A model generated the notes under the pieces. The model searched no databases. It was not told where the DNA came from and saw nothing but the letters and a program-made list of their open reading frames with translations. A stretch of DNA of 64,000 bases. It comes from Cyclonatronum proteinivorum (GTDB taxonomy: Bacteria > Bacteroidota > Rhodothermia > Balneolales > Cyclonatronaceae). Location: the NCBI RefSeq assembly GCF_003353065.1, contig NZ_CP027806.1:1567353-1631352 (forward strand). Direction: 5' to 3'. The position numbers and the translations under genes were made by a program. Positions 54,536 to 62,793 of this stretch are shown in pieces (position 1 is the first letter of the stretch; the number at the start of each line of letters is the position of its first letter).

Positions 54536-54900
54536 AAAGGATAGAAGATATTGATACCGGTCTGAAACCGCAGGTCATAGCAGCCATACGCGGGGTGCTT
54601 CTTGAGTATCCGGAGATTGAATCGGCTATTTTGTACGGATCCCGCGCAACCGGACAGTGGCGCAGGGCTTCAGATATTGATCTCACGCTTACAGGTAAAA
54701 GCCTGACATACGCCCGCTTGTGTGAGATTGACTACGAACTGGATGAACTGCTGCTACCCTGGAAAATTGATCTCTCCATCCTGCACCAAATCAAAAACCC
54801 GGAACTTGTCCGACGAATTGAGATTGACGGCGTATTGCTGTATGAAGCGCATACCAAAGATGAAACGGTGACACCGTCAGTCTCGGGTAACACGAGCTGA
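54532..54900 (+). CDS. Minimal nucleotidyltransferase (MNT, HI0073-like)
   Basis: A 122-residue protein with the polymerase-beta fold signature ILYGSRATGQWRRASDIDLTLTG (GSxA then DxD), the nucleotide- and metal-binding site. It starts from GTG 54532, coupled to the HEPN gene. By analogy it would AMP-ylate or otherwise block the HEPN partner as the antitoxin of a type VII-like pair. Whether this HI0073/HI0074-type pair acts as a toxin-antitoxin system is not settled. Confidence 0.88.
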   Translation: MKRIEDIDTGLKPQVIAAIRGVLLEYPEIESAILYGSRATGQWRRASDIDLTLTGKSLTYARLCEIDYELDELLLPWKIDLSILHQIKNPELVRRIEIDGVLLYEAHTKDETVTPSVSGNTS

Positions 54901-56016
54901 TTAGTCCGCGCTTCCCAAAAACACCTCCGGATTAAGCCCCATCAAATCCTCTGTCACAAAAAGCCGGCCCTTGCGGATAAGTTCGCCGTCGAGGTACACA
55001 TCGGCGCCGATACAAACGAGATCCCAGTGCACCGAACTGTCGTTGCCGTTGGAGGCAATCTCGTAATCCTGACCCAGGGTAAGGTGGTTCGAGCCGTAAA
55101 TCTTTTCATCAAAGAGGATGTCATACATCGGCTTTTCGATGACCGGATTGGTGCCGAAGCTGAACTCCCCGAAACGGCGGGCGCCGGGATCGGTATCGAG
55201 AATACTTTGCAGGGCGTCGTTGTCCGAGCTGTCGAAATCGGTCACAAGGCCGTCTTTCACGCGCAGCTTCACAAACTCAAAGGGCTTGCCCTGATACACC
55301 GAAGGGGCATAGGTGATTTCCCCGTTGACAGAATCGAGAATGGGCGCGGAGAAAAGCTCGCCGTCGGGGATGTTGCGTTCCCCAAAGCAGGGAATCCAGT
55401 TCTGACCCTTCACCGAAAACCGAATATCGGTGCCCTCGCCCTTCAGCCATATTTCGTTGGTTTTCCGAAGGCGTGCTTCGAGGGGCAGCATGGCCTCGCG
55501 CAGTTTGGCGTAGTCGAGCAGACAGGCGCGGTAGTAGAATTCAGCGAATTCGCGGGTCGGCATTTTGGCGTTCATGGCAAAAGCCGGCGACGGATACCGG
55601 AGAATCACCCATTTGGTGTTGTTGACCCGCTCTTCAAAATGCACCGGTTTCAGGAAGTGCTCGCCGTAAGCCTTGTTCTGCGCGGGACTCACCCGGCTGT
55701 TTTCGTAAATATTTTCGGAAGCCCTGATGCCCACAAAAGCATCCATCAGCTTCATCAGCGGGAGCTGATCGGCCGCAGCCTGCAGCTTCCAGAACGCTTC
55801 GTCGCCGGTTTCGAGCAGGCTCCGGTTGATTTCGGTATCCTCAATCCGCACAAAAGGATTCGCACCCAGCGCCCTTACCTGCTCAACGAGCGCACGTACA
55901 AGCCCGATGCCGTTCAGGCCGACAAGCTGTATCATGATATTTTCACCCGGCTGAAGGGCGCAGCTGTGGGAGAGAAGGGTTTCGGCAAGCCGGGAGTCAG
56001 GAGTAGGGTAGGACAT
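54901..56016 (-). CDS. M29 family aminopeptidase
   Basis: A 371-residue metalloaminopeptidase of the AmpS/PepS/aminopeptidase T family. CFGERNIPDGELFSAP (metal-ligand Glu), RRFGEFSFGTNP (Glu), IYGSNHLTLG (His) and SSVHWDLVCIG (His, Asp) carry the M29 dimetal site. It is a cytosolic leucyl-type aminopeptidase. It converges on the MNT gene with no gap. Confidence 0.9.
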   Translation of the reverse strand: MSYPTPDSRLAETLLSHSCALQPGENIMIQLVGLNGIGLVRALVEQVRALGANPFVRIEDTEINRSLLETGDEAFWKLQAAADQLPLMKLMDAFVGIRASENIYENSRVSPAQNKAYGEHFLKPVHFEERVNNTKWVILRYPSPAFAMNAKMPTREFAEFYYRACLLDYAKLREAMLPLEARLRKTNEIWLKGEGTDIRFSVKGQNWIPCFGERNIPDGELFSAPILDSVNGEITYAPSVYQGKPFEFVKLRVKDGLVTDFDSSDNDALQSILDTDPGARRFGEFSFGTNPVIEKPMYDILFDEKIYGSNHLTLGQDYEIASNGNDSSVHWDLVCIGADVYLDGELIRKGRLFVTEDLMGLNPEVFLGSAD

Positions 56017-56436
56017 GAGGAAAGGTTTGGTTTGTGTAAGTCAATGGGATTTGTTTTCCTGCAGGAAAGATAATCAATCAGCGCTGCCAATGGGCGCAAA
56101 AAATCGTGAGGATACGTGATATTCAATTAAAGTAATGCGTCTAACAGGGCCGCTCGCGTATTGAAACCGGACAGGCCTCCGGAGCAGAATGCAGCTCTTT
56201 TTGGGCTTAAATTCCGTCGGCTAAAGACAGGTGAAAGCCGGGGATTAGCTTTGCGATGCCTTTGCTGACGGTACGAAAAGCATCTTCAAAACGCGAAAGC
56301 ACTGCTGCCCGAAAAAATCAATGCAGCATGCTGATTTCGGTGAAACAGAAGCGTTTGAGGCGATTCTGCCATACTTTGGCAGATTTTCAAAGCATTTTGG
56401 CAGATATTCAGGGATCAGATTTGATAGTTTTAAGCC
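56017..56436. other. Intergenic, no supported gene
   Basis: A 420-bp stretch between the aminopeptidase and lnt. The only pattern I see is a short direct repeat TTGGCAGAT at about 56377 and 56398, upstream of lnt. I find no gene or RNA. Confidence 0.5.
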
Positions 56437-58128
56437 ATGAAACCAACCCAACTGATCCATAGCTTTTTGCCCAGTCTGCTGAGCGGCCTGCTCCTTGGGC
56501 TTTCCGTGAATCATATCTCCGGAATCTCGTTTGCGTTTTTGCTGCCGGTTTGCCTTGTAGGACTCTTTACAGCCCTCGAAAAGCAAACTACCCGGAGGAG
56601 CTGGTTTTTGCACGGGTATGTTTTTTCATTTGTATCTCTTTTCCTCGCGCTGATTGGCTTTATCTGGGTTGAGCCCGTCGCGGGATGCATCATGGTGATT
56701 CTTGCTGCTGCCGTATATGCCCTGCCTTTTGTGCTGCTTCGTGATATTCGCCGCAGGGTAAAGACAAACAGCGGATGGGGTTTTCTGGCACTGGCCCTTA
56801 TCTGGCCGCCGTATGCATGGTTCGTGAAAGAGCTTTGGCTGGGCTTCCCGATTACGCTGTATGCCAATGCGCTCGCCAACTACCCGGTCTTCATTCAGTT
56901 TATTGACATCACCGGATACACCGGTATTTCGGCCTGGGTGATTACGCTGAATGTAGGTGTTTTCCTTCTATTCAAAGCTGTTTTGCAAAACGGGGTCTCA
57001 GACCTGCTTCACAACAAGCTGTCTCAAAAACTGCTGGCCGGCACCCTTGTCTGGTTCGCGCTGCCGCTGCTTTATGCCTGGTACGCCTACGCCGTGCTGC
57101 CCGGCACATTTCAGGGCACCGCAAGCGTAGCCGTCATTCAGTCGGAATATGCGGAGCCCAACCCCGACGCAGAAGCTGATGAAGAAGTCGTTTTCCCCAT
57201 CCTGAGTACTACTTTGGCCTTAACAGATTCGGTCATAACTCAGCATCAGCCGGATCTTGTCGTTTGGCCGGAGGGTGCCCTTCCGGCAAGGGTTAGGTCG
57301 GAAGTCAACAGTCTGATTTTTATCACCGATCGTGTGTTACGATGGCAAACGCCCCTGGCAACGGGCATCTTCGATACAGAACCAAGCCCGCGCCCGGTAC
57401 CGCCGCTTCAGCGTTATTTAGAAAGAGACTACTACCTGTACAATGCAGTGGCCATGATCACGCCCCAATTCTCCTGGAAAGTACTGATGGAGGATGCAAG
57501 CGGCAACCCGCTCCGGTTGTACCGCAAAGTAAATTTAATGCCCTTTACCGAGTATGTGCCCTTTAGTGACCGTTATCCAAAGCTGTCACAATTCGCTTTG
57601 GAGCTTGGTGAAAACAATCATTTTAGTGTGGGAGAATCTATGTCTCCGCAAGCTTTCCTGACCCGGGATGGCAGAATAGTACACACGATCCCCCTGATTT
57701 GCTGGGACATCCTCTTTGCTTCTACGCATAAAGCTGAGTTTCTGCAACAGGCTCAACTCATAACGGTGCATACAAGCGGCAGGCTCTTTGGTGACAAGCT
57801 CAAAACCTCCATCATCGGCATGAAAAACTACACCCGCCTGCGCAGCGTGGAAGCGCGGAAATCGGTTGCCAAAAGTTCCACAACCGGCTTCAGCTTTTTC
57901 ACCAATCCTTTTGGGGAGGTTTTGGAAATCATAGATCCCTTTACCGTCGGCTATTCAGTAGGAACCGTTCCGCTTCGGCAGGGGCTCAGTTTTTATAGCA
58001 TGTATCCAAACGGGTTTCCATTATTCTGCTTACTCGCACTGCTTTTGTTTACGTTTTTCCCCAATAAAAACCATGAAACCAAAAGGCTGATCATCCCTAA
58101 AAAACGAAAAAAATATAAACCAAAATGA
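56437..58128 (+). CDS. lnt: Apolipoprotein N-acyltransferase
   Basis: A 563-residue protein. An N-terminal set of transmembrane helices (about 10-225) is followed by the nitrilase domain with VVWPEGALPA (catalytic Glu), LYRKVNLMPFTEYVPF (Lys) and IPLICWDILFAS (Cys). Where many Lnt proteins read CYE, this one has CWD. It acylates the N-terminal Cys of lipoproteins in the inner membrane, which fits the many lipoproteins here. The TGA overlaps the ATG of the next gene, and bases 57794-57999 are repeated at 62474-62679. Confidence 0.9.
   Translation: MKPTQLIHSFLPSLLSGLLLGLSVNHISGISFAFLLPVCLVGLFTALEKQTTRRSWFLHGYVFSFVSLFLALIGFIWVEPVAGCIMVILAAAVYALPFVLLRDIRRRVKTNSGWGFLALALIWPPYAWFVKELWLGFPITLYANALANYPVFIQFIDITGYTGISAWVITLNVGVFLLFKAVLQNGVSDLLHNKLSQKLLAGTLVWFALPLLYAWYAYAVLPGTFQGTASVAVIQSEYAEPNPDAEADEEVVFPILSTTLALTDSVITQHQPDLVVWPEGALPARVRSEVNSLIFITDRVLRWQTPLATGIFDTEPSPRPVPPLQRYLERDYYLYNAVAMITPQFSWKVLMEDASGNPLRLYRKVNLMPFTEYVPFSDRYPKLSQFALELGENNHFSVGESMSPQAFLTRDGRIVHTIPLICWDILFASTHKAEFLQQAQLITVHTSGRLFGDKLKTSIIGMKNYTRLRSVEARKSVAKSSTTGFSFFTNPFGEVLEIIDPFTVGYSVGTVPLRQGLSFYSMYPNGFPLFCLLALLLFTFFPNKNHETKRLIIPKKRKKYKPK
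57794..57999 (+). repeat. 206-bp direct repeat, copy A (inside lnt)
   Basis: It is nearly identical to 62474-62679, with only about three substitutions (for example T/G at 57909). It encodes lnt residues starting KLKTSIIGMKNYTRL. The repeat is the left edge of a 4.67-kb duplication with the following gene. Confidence 0.92.
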
Positions 58129-61100
58129 AACAGGTAAACAGCATACTCCTTATCATAAATTGTATTCTAAAAATAATTGTATATTTTGTGGAAAATAGTT
58201 TTCAAATTTTGCATAAAAGTATCCTTTTGCTGATACTATCCATCTTCTTTGTAAGTGATGTATATGCCATGAGCTTTTTGGTAGGTAAAGCCAATGTTAA
58301 AACTCAATCTAATCTGGATAAATCTCAATATGTGTTGCCCAACGGAATGCACTTTCAAGAAGTACTAAACTTGCAACAAGCACACACTAAGTCAGCCGAT
58401 TTGACTTTTCAAAGTGCCTATACCATAGGAGGAACCGGAACAACTCAGGTTGCCAAAGTGGTAGTTGATAATGCCGGAAATATCTACGTGACCGGTGGAT
58501 TCACAGGTACCATTCAGTATGGTGCAGTTACGGTGGAAAGTACCGGTGGTTATGATTTCTTTGTTGCAAAACTCGATCCTTCGGGGAATGTTCTATGGTT
58601 TCGTGTTGCAAACGGAAGCTCTGACGTGCTTGATGAGCTTTCACTTGATGGCGGTCTTGCTTTAGCTGTTGATAATGATGGGAATGTTTATGCCGGCGGC
58701 TCATTCGTAAAAGAGCTTACTTTTGTGGATGAATTCGGTAATGAGGTCGGTTACCTCCACGACGGCAGAGATGAATTTAACAATGAGATTAATTTGGAAT
58801 TGTTCGTTGTGAAATACGATGACAGCGGCAATTTCTTATGGGCGGCAGGCGGAGAAAGCGGAAGTCCAGGTCTTGTAAACAGTTTGGCCGTCGGGGTAAA
58901 TTCCGTTAATGATATTGTTATTGATGATTTCGGAGACCCCAACGTTGTCGGTAGTTTTTCAGGAACAAATCTTTTTGATGAAACTGGAATAGTCGTTCAG
59001 GGAGAGTCCGACTTTTTTGTTGCCTCTCTTTTTGATGATGGTGAAGGAACCTATTGGATGCAAGTGTTTGGTACGCCAAACAGAGATTATGCCAAGGCAA
59101 TCACCATAGATGCCAATGGCTATTTAAACGTACTCGGTGTGGTAGGGGAAGGTCGCATGTATTTGCCTGGTGGTGATGTCTTTTGGGATAATGACACAGG
59201 CAATCCAGACACTTTTTTTATGGATTTCGATGTTGAAGATGGAGACTGGACCTTTGCTTACTTTATGGGTGCCGGTGATGAAATTATCGGTTCTTCGATT
59301 GCAACTTCATCTGATGGTAATATTTTTGTGGCAGGCTTTTTTGAAGGAGAAGTCTTATTTGAATCGGAAGTTGGTGACGATATTATCGTAACTTCTGCCG
59401 GCGATACAGATGGATTTTTAGCGAAATATGATGATGCCGGAGATGTGCTTTGGGTACAACAATTCGGAGCTGCTGGCACTGTTGCCGGTGTAAATGCCAT
59501 CATACTTGATGATAATGAAGATATCATTGTCCTCGGAAGGTACTGGGAATATGTCGTTTTTGATGCAGAATCTGATACTCCCGTAATCCTGACAACTGAC
59601 TCTGAACTAAATATGTTCATGGCTAAATACGATAAGGAGGGCAATTTTCTGTGGGCAAAAAATGTAGAGGGTTCCGGCGCTGAGAGTACTGATTTGATTA
59701 ATGATTTGGATAATCCTGATCCAACCCGTCCTTTTGGAACATGCCCGCTCTTTATCGCTTACACCAGTCAAAATGGAGGAGGTGTAGTTATGGTCGGTGA
59801 CTTTGACGGCACACTAACACTCGATGGTATTACATTAGAAGCAAATCCCGGCAAGTCAGATGGTAACCGCCTGGTCTTCATTGGTGTAATGGGTTCAGGA
59901 GATGGTGCTACTACCTATTACTATAGTGGTACCGGCAACCTGACTAACACAGCCAACTGGGGCGTCAATACGGATGGTAGTGGAGATAATCCCGCCAATT
60001 TCACAAGCGATAATCAGGTTTTTGTAGTTGATAACACCGCATCCGCTACACTTTCTGCAGCCTGGGAGGTTTCCGGAGTCGATTCGAAAGTAGTAGTCAG
60101 TGATGGCACATCCCTGATCCTGCAGGCAGCTCTTACAGCTTCGGTAGATGTAGCATCAGGCGGATCACTTACGCTTGCGCACGAAACGCTGCCTACGCTC
60201 GATGAAATTGATGATAATTCAACCGTAACCTTTACGGGAGCTGCCAACGAAATTCCAAATTGGGTGTATGGGAATTTAATTTTTGAAGACATCAATCCTG
60301 TTTTGAGTTCGATTGGATTTATGACAATCAGAGGTGATTTAACCCTTAGTGGCTCGGTAAATATGCCGGTTGCCCGCAATAACGTCCAGTATACATTTGT
60401 ATTTGCCGGTGAAGCTGTTCAAACACTAACCGGTAATGGCAATGTGATGAGAAGCTTTGGGATGGAAGTCGATAAAGCTGCCGGCTCTGTAGAAATTACG
60501 GATGGCACTGTTTTTATTGTTGAAGATGAATTAATTCTAAGAAGCGGAGAGCTCATAAACAATGGCAGCCTTGTTCTGGCTTCAACTGCCTTTGATGAAA
60601 CGGCCCGCGTTTCCGGTATCGGAACAGGTACAATAACCGGCAACATTACCCTGGAGCGCTGGCTTGATTCCAATGCTGTTCCCGGATCTGGCGCTTTCTT
60701 TGGTCTGGGGTCGCCTGTACAAACATCCTTTACAGGCGGAACTGATGCGGGCCTCCTCAGCAATATATGGACACAGGGCGGCACCGGAGCAAATGCGGAA
60801 AACGCAGATCCCAATGTGTGGTTCTTTAACGAAACCTATCCGCGCAACAGTGAACTTGATCCGGGAGGATGGACTCCCGTTGATAATTTTAACAGCAGCA
60901 TGCTGGAAGCAACCGGTTATCTGACCTACATTTTTACCAATGATGTGTTAAATCAGGCGGGTAGCTGGCCAAAAGTGCTGAGCGCTACCGGAGCTTTCAG
61001 CGAAAAAGAAAATGATGAATCAACGGTCTCATTCCCGGTTACTTTTACTGATAATAGTGTAGGGGATAGTCAGCTTGGCGGTTTTAACCTTGTGTCTAAC

Positions 61101-62066
61101 CCCTACCTGTCGGCTTTGGATTGGAATCACGCAGCATGGAACCGCACCCATTTGGAGGGCACTTTTTGGGTTCTTGAGCAGAATGGTACGTTTTCAGCTT
61201 ATACCATTGGCTCCGGCGGAACGGGTATTGCAAATGATGGCATAATTGCCAGTAATCAGGCTTTTTTTGTTCAGGCAAACGGGGAAACGCCTGTGTTGAG
61301 TGTTACCTCCGAGGCCAAAGTTGCTGGTACATCCTTCATGGGTGAAACCGAACAATACCTGATTCGGGTGAAACTGACAGGCGCTGAACACAGCGGTGAA
61401 ACCCTCATCGCATTTCATGAAGGGGTGGAAGCCCGTGGTGCAGTACTGCTCCCGCCCTTTAGTACTTCATACAGCCTGCTTTACTCAACTTTTGAAAACA
61501 ACCGAATGATCGTAAATGGTATCGGTCTCAGCAGCCTGCAGCAAGCGTATCAACATACGGTTCCGCTCTATACGGCTGCAACTTCAGGTGGCCTTCACAG
61601 ACTGATCATTTCTGAAATTCATCTCCCCGAGGGTGTTGAGGCAACCCTCTTTGAAACACAAACCGGGACAATCCGGGAAATTGGCGAGGAAACGGAAGTG
61701 ACATTTTATGCTTCCCCAACTACTGTTCAGGATGCTGAAAACCGTTTTAATATCATCCTGACATACGATGAGCCCACAGCGGTGCCGCCGGCAGAAACAC
61801 CCTCCGCGCTTACACTGCGTCAAAACTACCCGAATCCCTTCAACCCCACAACGGTGATTCGGTTCGAACTGCCCGCTACTGAAGAAGTACGCCTCGAAGT
61901 ATTCAACGTGCAGGGGCAGCGGGTAGCTACGCTGAAGAGCGGAAGCGTACAGGCGGGCGTGCACACGGTCAGCTTCGACGCCTCCGCGCTGTCAAGCGGG
62001 GTTTACCTGTACAGGCTGCAGGCCGGAAATCAGGTCATTACCCGCAAAATGACCCTTTTAAAATAG
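58125..62066 (+). CDS. Large secreted beta-propeller protein with T9SS sorting domain
   Basis: A 1313-residue surface protein. After an N-terminal hydrophobic signal region (about residues 30-48, ending DVYA) come SBBP-type beta-propeller repeats such as DNAGNIYVTGGFTG ... DFFVAKLDPSGNVLWF and DVLWVQQFGAAG (about 80-590). A beta-rich middle and a C-terminal Por-secretion sorting domain (about the last 85 residues: LRQNYPNPFNPTTVIRFELP, GQRVATL, GVYLYRLQAG) follow. It should be exported by Sec, then moved across the outer membrane by the type IX system. Its start is coupled to lnt. A paralog starts at 62790. Confidence 0.9.
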   Translation: MKQVNSILLIINCILKIIVYFVENSFQILHKSILLLILSIFFVSDVYAMSFLVGKANVKTQSNLDKSQYVLPNGMHFQEVLNLQQAHTKSADLTFQSAYTIGGTGTTQVAKVVVDNAGNIYVTGGFTGTIQYGAVTVESTGGYDFFVAKLDPSGNVLWFRVANGSSDVLDELSLDGGLALAVDNDGNVYAGGSFVKELTFVDEFGNEVGYLHDGRDEFNNEINLELFVVKYDDSGNFLWAAGGESGSPGLVNSLAVGVNSVNDIVIDDFGDPNVVGSFSGTNLFDETGIVVQGESDFFVASLFDDGEGTYWMQVFGTPNRDYAKAITIDANGYLNVLGVVGEGRMYLPGGDVFWDNDTGNPDTFFMDFDVEDGDWTFAYFMGAGDEIIGSSIATSSDGNIFVAGFFEGEVLFESEVGDDIIVTSAGDTDGFLAKYDDAGDVLWVQQFGAAGTVAGVNAIILDDNEDIIVLGRYWEYVVFDAESDTPVILTTDSELNMFMAKYDKEGNFLWAKNVEGSGAESTDLINDLDNPDPTRPFGTCPLFIAYTSQNGGGVVMVGDFDGTLTLDGITLEANPGKSDGNRLVFIGVMGSGDGATTYYYSGTGNLTNTANWGVNTDGSGDNPANFTSDNQVFVVDNTASATLSAAWEVSGVDSKVVVSDGTSLILQAALTASVDVASGGSLTLAHETLPTLDEIDDNSTVTFTGAANEIPNWVYGNLIFEDINPVLSSIGFMTIRGDLTLSGSVNMPVARNNVQYTFVFAGEAVQTLTGNGNVMRSFGMEVDKAAGSVEITDGTVFIVEDELILRSGELINNGSLVLASTAFDETARVSGIGTGTITGNITLERWLDSNAVPGSGAFFGLGSPVQTSFTGGTDAGLLSNIWTQGGTGANAENADPNVWFFNETYPRNSELDPGGWTPVDNFNSSMLEATGYLTYIFTNDVLNQAGSWPKVLSATGAFSEKENDESTVSFPVTFTDNSVGDSQLGGFNLVSNPYLSALDWNHAAWNRTHLEGTFWVLEQNGTFSAYTIGSGGTGIANDGIIASNQAFFVQANGETPVLSVTSEAKVAGTSFMGETEQYLIRVKLTGAEHSGETLIAFHEGVEARGAVLLPPFSTSYSLLYSTFENNRMIVNGIGLSSLQQAYQHTVPLYTAATSGGLHRLIISEIHLPEGVEATLFETQTGTIREIGEETEVTFYASPTTVQDAENRFNIILTYDEPTAVPPAETPSALTLRQNYPNPFNPTTVIRFELPATEEVRLEVFNVQGQRVATLKSGSVQAGVHTVSFDASALSSGVYLYRLQAGNQVITRKMTLLK

Positions 62067-62156
62067 CATGTATTCGGATTGCAGGCTGCAGACCTGCGCA
62101 CATTGCTCTTACCGCTTTCACTCTCTTTGTCACTTTTAGTTTAGCATTGTAATCCT

Positions 62157-62420
62157 ATGAAACGCATCATCCTTTCTTTTGTCACCCTGTTTTTAATTGC
62201 CCTGCTTGCCGGACTAACCCACATGGCTGATGCACAAACACAGCACCGCGACCAGCAAATCTGGCAAGAAAGCGAACAAACACAGCCGATGCAAAATCCG
62301 GGCCCGCCGCAACTTCCCGGAGCCCCGACCCAAACCCCGGTCGGTAGCGGACTTGGTATCTTGCTCATGGCCGGTGGAGCTTATGCCCTGCGCCGCCTGG
62401 GTCAGCAGCGGGGGCCCTGA
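62157..62420 (+). CDS. Small secreted protein with PID-CTERM-like tail
   Basis: An 87-residue protein: signal peptide (ending ADAQ), a short Gln/Pro-rich middle, then TPVGSGLGILLMAGGAYALRRLGQ, that is, a proline, a Gly-rich transmembrane stretch and a basic end. This layout resembles the PID-CTERM/exosortase-type sorting tails found in Bacteroidota, or alternatively a simple membrane anchor. The function is unknown. It sits between the two copies of the duplicated surface-protein unit. Confidence 0.6.
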   Translation: MKRIILSFVTLFLIALLAGLTHMADAQTQHRDQQIWQESEQTQPMQNPGPPQLPGAPTQTPVGSGLGILLMAGGAYALRRLGQQRGP

Positions 62421-62473
62421 TGCGTTATGTATGGCCGATCCGCTGCTTGACTATGATGGTTGTTGGTCAGCGT

Positions 62474-62679
62474 ACAAGCTCAAAACCTCCATCATCGGCA
62501 TGAAAAACTACACCCGCCTGCGCAGCGTGGAAGCGCGGAAATCGGTTGCCAAAAGTTCCACAACCGGCTTCAGCTTTTTCACCAATCCGTTTGGGGAGGT
62601 TTTGGAAATCATAGATCCCTTTACCGTCGGCTATTCAGTTGGAACCGTTCCGCTTCGGCAGGGGCTGAGTTTTTATAGT
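62474..62679 (+). repeat. 206-bp direct repeat, copy B
   Basis: A near-identical copy of 57794-57999, offset by 4680 bp. Homology starts abruptly at ACAAGCTCAAAACC. Confidence 0.92.
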
Positions 62680-62793
62680 CGTTACCCAACCCTATTCCCG
62701 GTTATGTGCTTAATTATACTGGTAATAATCACTTTTAAAAAACCTAAACGAAATCCTAAAAAACAATCCAAATCAAAAAAAATAAAACGATGA
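62474..62793 (+). pseudogene. Duplicated 3' fragment of lnt
   Basis: It encodes the C-terminal part of Lnt (starting YKLKTSIIGMKNYTRLRSVEARK) in an intact frame down to a TGA at 62791 that overlaps the next ATG, as in the parent gene. There is no catalytic Glu, Lys or Cys, and no natural start, so it is a non-functional leftover of the segmental duplication. The first 206 bp match lnt almost perfectly; the last third has diverged in sequence. Confidence 0.9.

Noticed and set aside
62230-62793. 187-codon open frame as a gene
   Set aside because: Its first part overlaps the small secreted-protein gene in another frame and the rest is the duplicated lnt tail; it has no own start.
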